Assembly (NCBI RefSeq): GCF_029227915.1
Contig: NC_079886.1
Location: 25,336,501 to 25,400,500, forward strand
Length of the DNA stretch: 64,000 bases
Reading direction: 5' to 3'
Origin: Hydractinia symbiolongicarpus
Lineage: Eukaryota > Cnidaria > Hydrozoa > Anthoathecata > Hydractiniidae
The notes under the pieces were generated by a model. That model did no database searches. It worked only from the letters and a program-made list of their open reading frames with translations, and was not told the origin of the DNA. Positions 63,341-64,000 of the stretch are shown piece by piece. The position numbers were made by a program, and so were the translations under genes. Every line of letters begins with the position of its first letter. The first letter of the stretch is position 1.

Positions 63341-63347
63341 GGCTGGG
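63316..63347 (-). repeat. Right terminal inverted repeat of the transposon
   Basis: Ends TGCCGGCTGGG, the exact inverse of the left end over 11 bases, then continues inward with degenerate AAGACG/CGTCTT motifs. Confidence 0.92.
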
Positions 63348-63349
63348 AA
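63348..63349. other. Right target-site duplication (AA)
   Basis: AA immediately after GGCTGGG, followed by 'tagacgctctgttagc', the continuation of the monomer interrupted on the left. Confidence 0.7.
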
Positions 63350-64000
63350 TAGACGCTCTGTTAGCACTTTATTTAAATATTTAGTTCGATAAGGAATTTT
63401 TTACAGTGGGACCAATCCAAGTCGTTAGAGTGCTCTGAGAGAAGAGAGAATCTTTTTAAAAGTATATTTCATTGACTTTCGAGCGGTGTCAGTCCGTTTG
63501 AGTTACAACGGTTGTGTCACATATTCGTACCAACATGTATTTAGCTACATTTTTCCAGTATTACTGGGTTGCATTGCTTTTAAGAGTGAAACGATTGACC
63601 CTGTGATTTCATTGAACTTTTTTTTGACTTGAAACTTATTAATGTGATAAATGGGACAATTGGACTCCAAGAATTAACATTCCTCTCACTTCGGCAGGAA
63701 TGCTGAGACTCCGTAGTTACACTAGACGCTCTGTTAGCTCCTTATTTAAATATTCAGTACGACATGTCATTTTTTATAGTGGGACCAATCCAAGCCGTTA
63801 AAGCGCACTGAGAAAAGAGAGAAACTTTTTAAAACTACATTTTATTGACTTTCGAACGGTATCATTTCGTTTGAGTTACAACAGTTGCGTCACATATTCG
63901 TACCAACATGTATTTAGCGACATTTTACCTGTATTACTAGGTTGCATTGCTTTTAAAAGTGCAACGATTGACAGTGGGCCTAGTTGAACTGATTTTGAAC
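63348..64000 (+). repeat. Satellite array resumes after the transposon
   Basis: The same ~373-bp satellite continues to the right window edge in the same orientation. The first bases, 'aatagacgctctgttagc', resume the monomer exactly where the left flank (ending 'gcagttacaa' at 60,335) stopped, apart from a duplicated AA. The first monomer carries 'ttagttcgataagg', the class common at 53.6-60.3 kb, so both flanks belong to the same local subfamily. The array is cut by the window edge. Confidence 0.95.

Larger units (their letters stand above)
60336..63347. mobile_element. 3,012-bp DNA transposon inserted in the satellite (EnSpm/CACTA-like organisation)
   Basis: The element begins CCCAGCCGGCA at 60,336 and ends TGCCGGCTGGG at 63,347, and it is flanked by AA on both sides. 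The satellite monomer 'gcagttacaatagacgctc', seen intact near 53,620, 54,738 and 56,228, is restored if the element and one AA are removed. Both ends carry dense arrays of GACGTC palindromes and GCGTCTT motifs. The AT-rich core of about 2.3 kb has no long open frame, so it cannot encode a full transposase and is probably a non-autonomous or decayed copy. Short inverted ends, a small target duplication and repeated subterminal motifs resemble EnSpm/CACTA (CMC) elements. The terminal bases are not the classical CACTA/CACTG, so superfamily assignment is an inference. Confidence 0.93.

Overview
The window is almost entirely satellite DNA from a eukaryotic, probably animal, genome. It is AT-rich and holds no bacterial or viral gene set, no rRNA or tRNA gene and no convincing host gene. 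I cannot name the species. The animal assignment rests only on the type of DNA present: a long satellite with higher-order repeats and cut-and-paste transposons.

Positions 1-60,335 and 63,348-64,000 are one head-to-tail array of a roughly 373-bp monomer, about 165 monomers, all in the same orientation. A convenient phase mark is the near-invariant 'accaacatg', found at 358, 731, 1104, 1477, 1854 and 2227. Monomers fall into several classes, recognised mainly by the bases after the conserved 'TTTAAATA' and by length: about 373 bp normal, 377 bp with an 11-bp internal duplication, about 322 bp with a compound deletion, and about 230 bp truncated. Classes are arranged in higher-order repeats (HORs) that change along the window. 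There is a 1,496-bp tetramer at about 590-6,060 and again at about 12,600-16,060. A 746-bp dimer sits inside a 2,988-bp octamer, which is itself duplicated in tandem (about 7,453-13,427). A 1,500-bp tetramer lies at about 29,249-32,848, a 1,072-bp trimer at about 38,910-42,135, 1,068-1,070-bp trimers with a 1,445-bp tetramer at about 43,500-53,520, and a looser 1,490-bp tetramer at about 53,600-60,300. On top of this, multi-kilobase blocks recur at offsets of 9,947, 8,394, 6,899 and 6,576 bp. Their junctions keep monomer phase, as expected for unequal exchange within the array.

The one break in the array is a 3,012-bp DNA transposon at 60,336-63,347. It has inverted ends CCCAGCCGGCA/TGCCGGCTGGG, a 2-bp AA target duplication, and dense subterminal arrays of GACGTC palindromes and GCGTCTT motifs at both ends. 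Inside it lie a nested 424-bp element with TA duplications and Tc1/mariner-like organisation (61,116-61,539), a small near-perfect hairpin (62,518-62,573), and scraps of minus-strand exon-like sequence (best at 61,656-61,783). There is no intact transposase, so the element looks non-autonomous or decayed. Its outer architecture resembles EnSpm/CACTA-type elements, but the superfamily is not proven.

The many 60-103-codon open frames in the array are chance read-throughs of the repeat and are not annotated as genes. The most noteworthy items are the nested HOR architecture, which records several rounds of amplification, and the GACGTC-rich transposon inserted in it.
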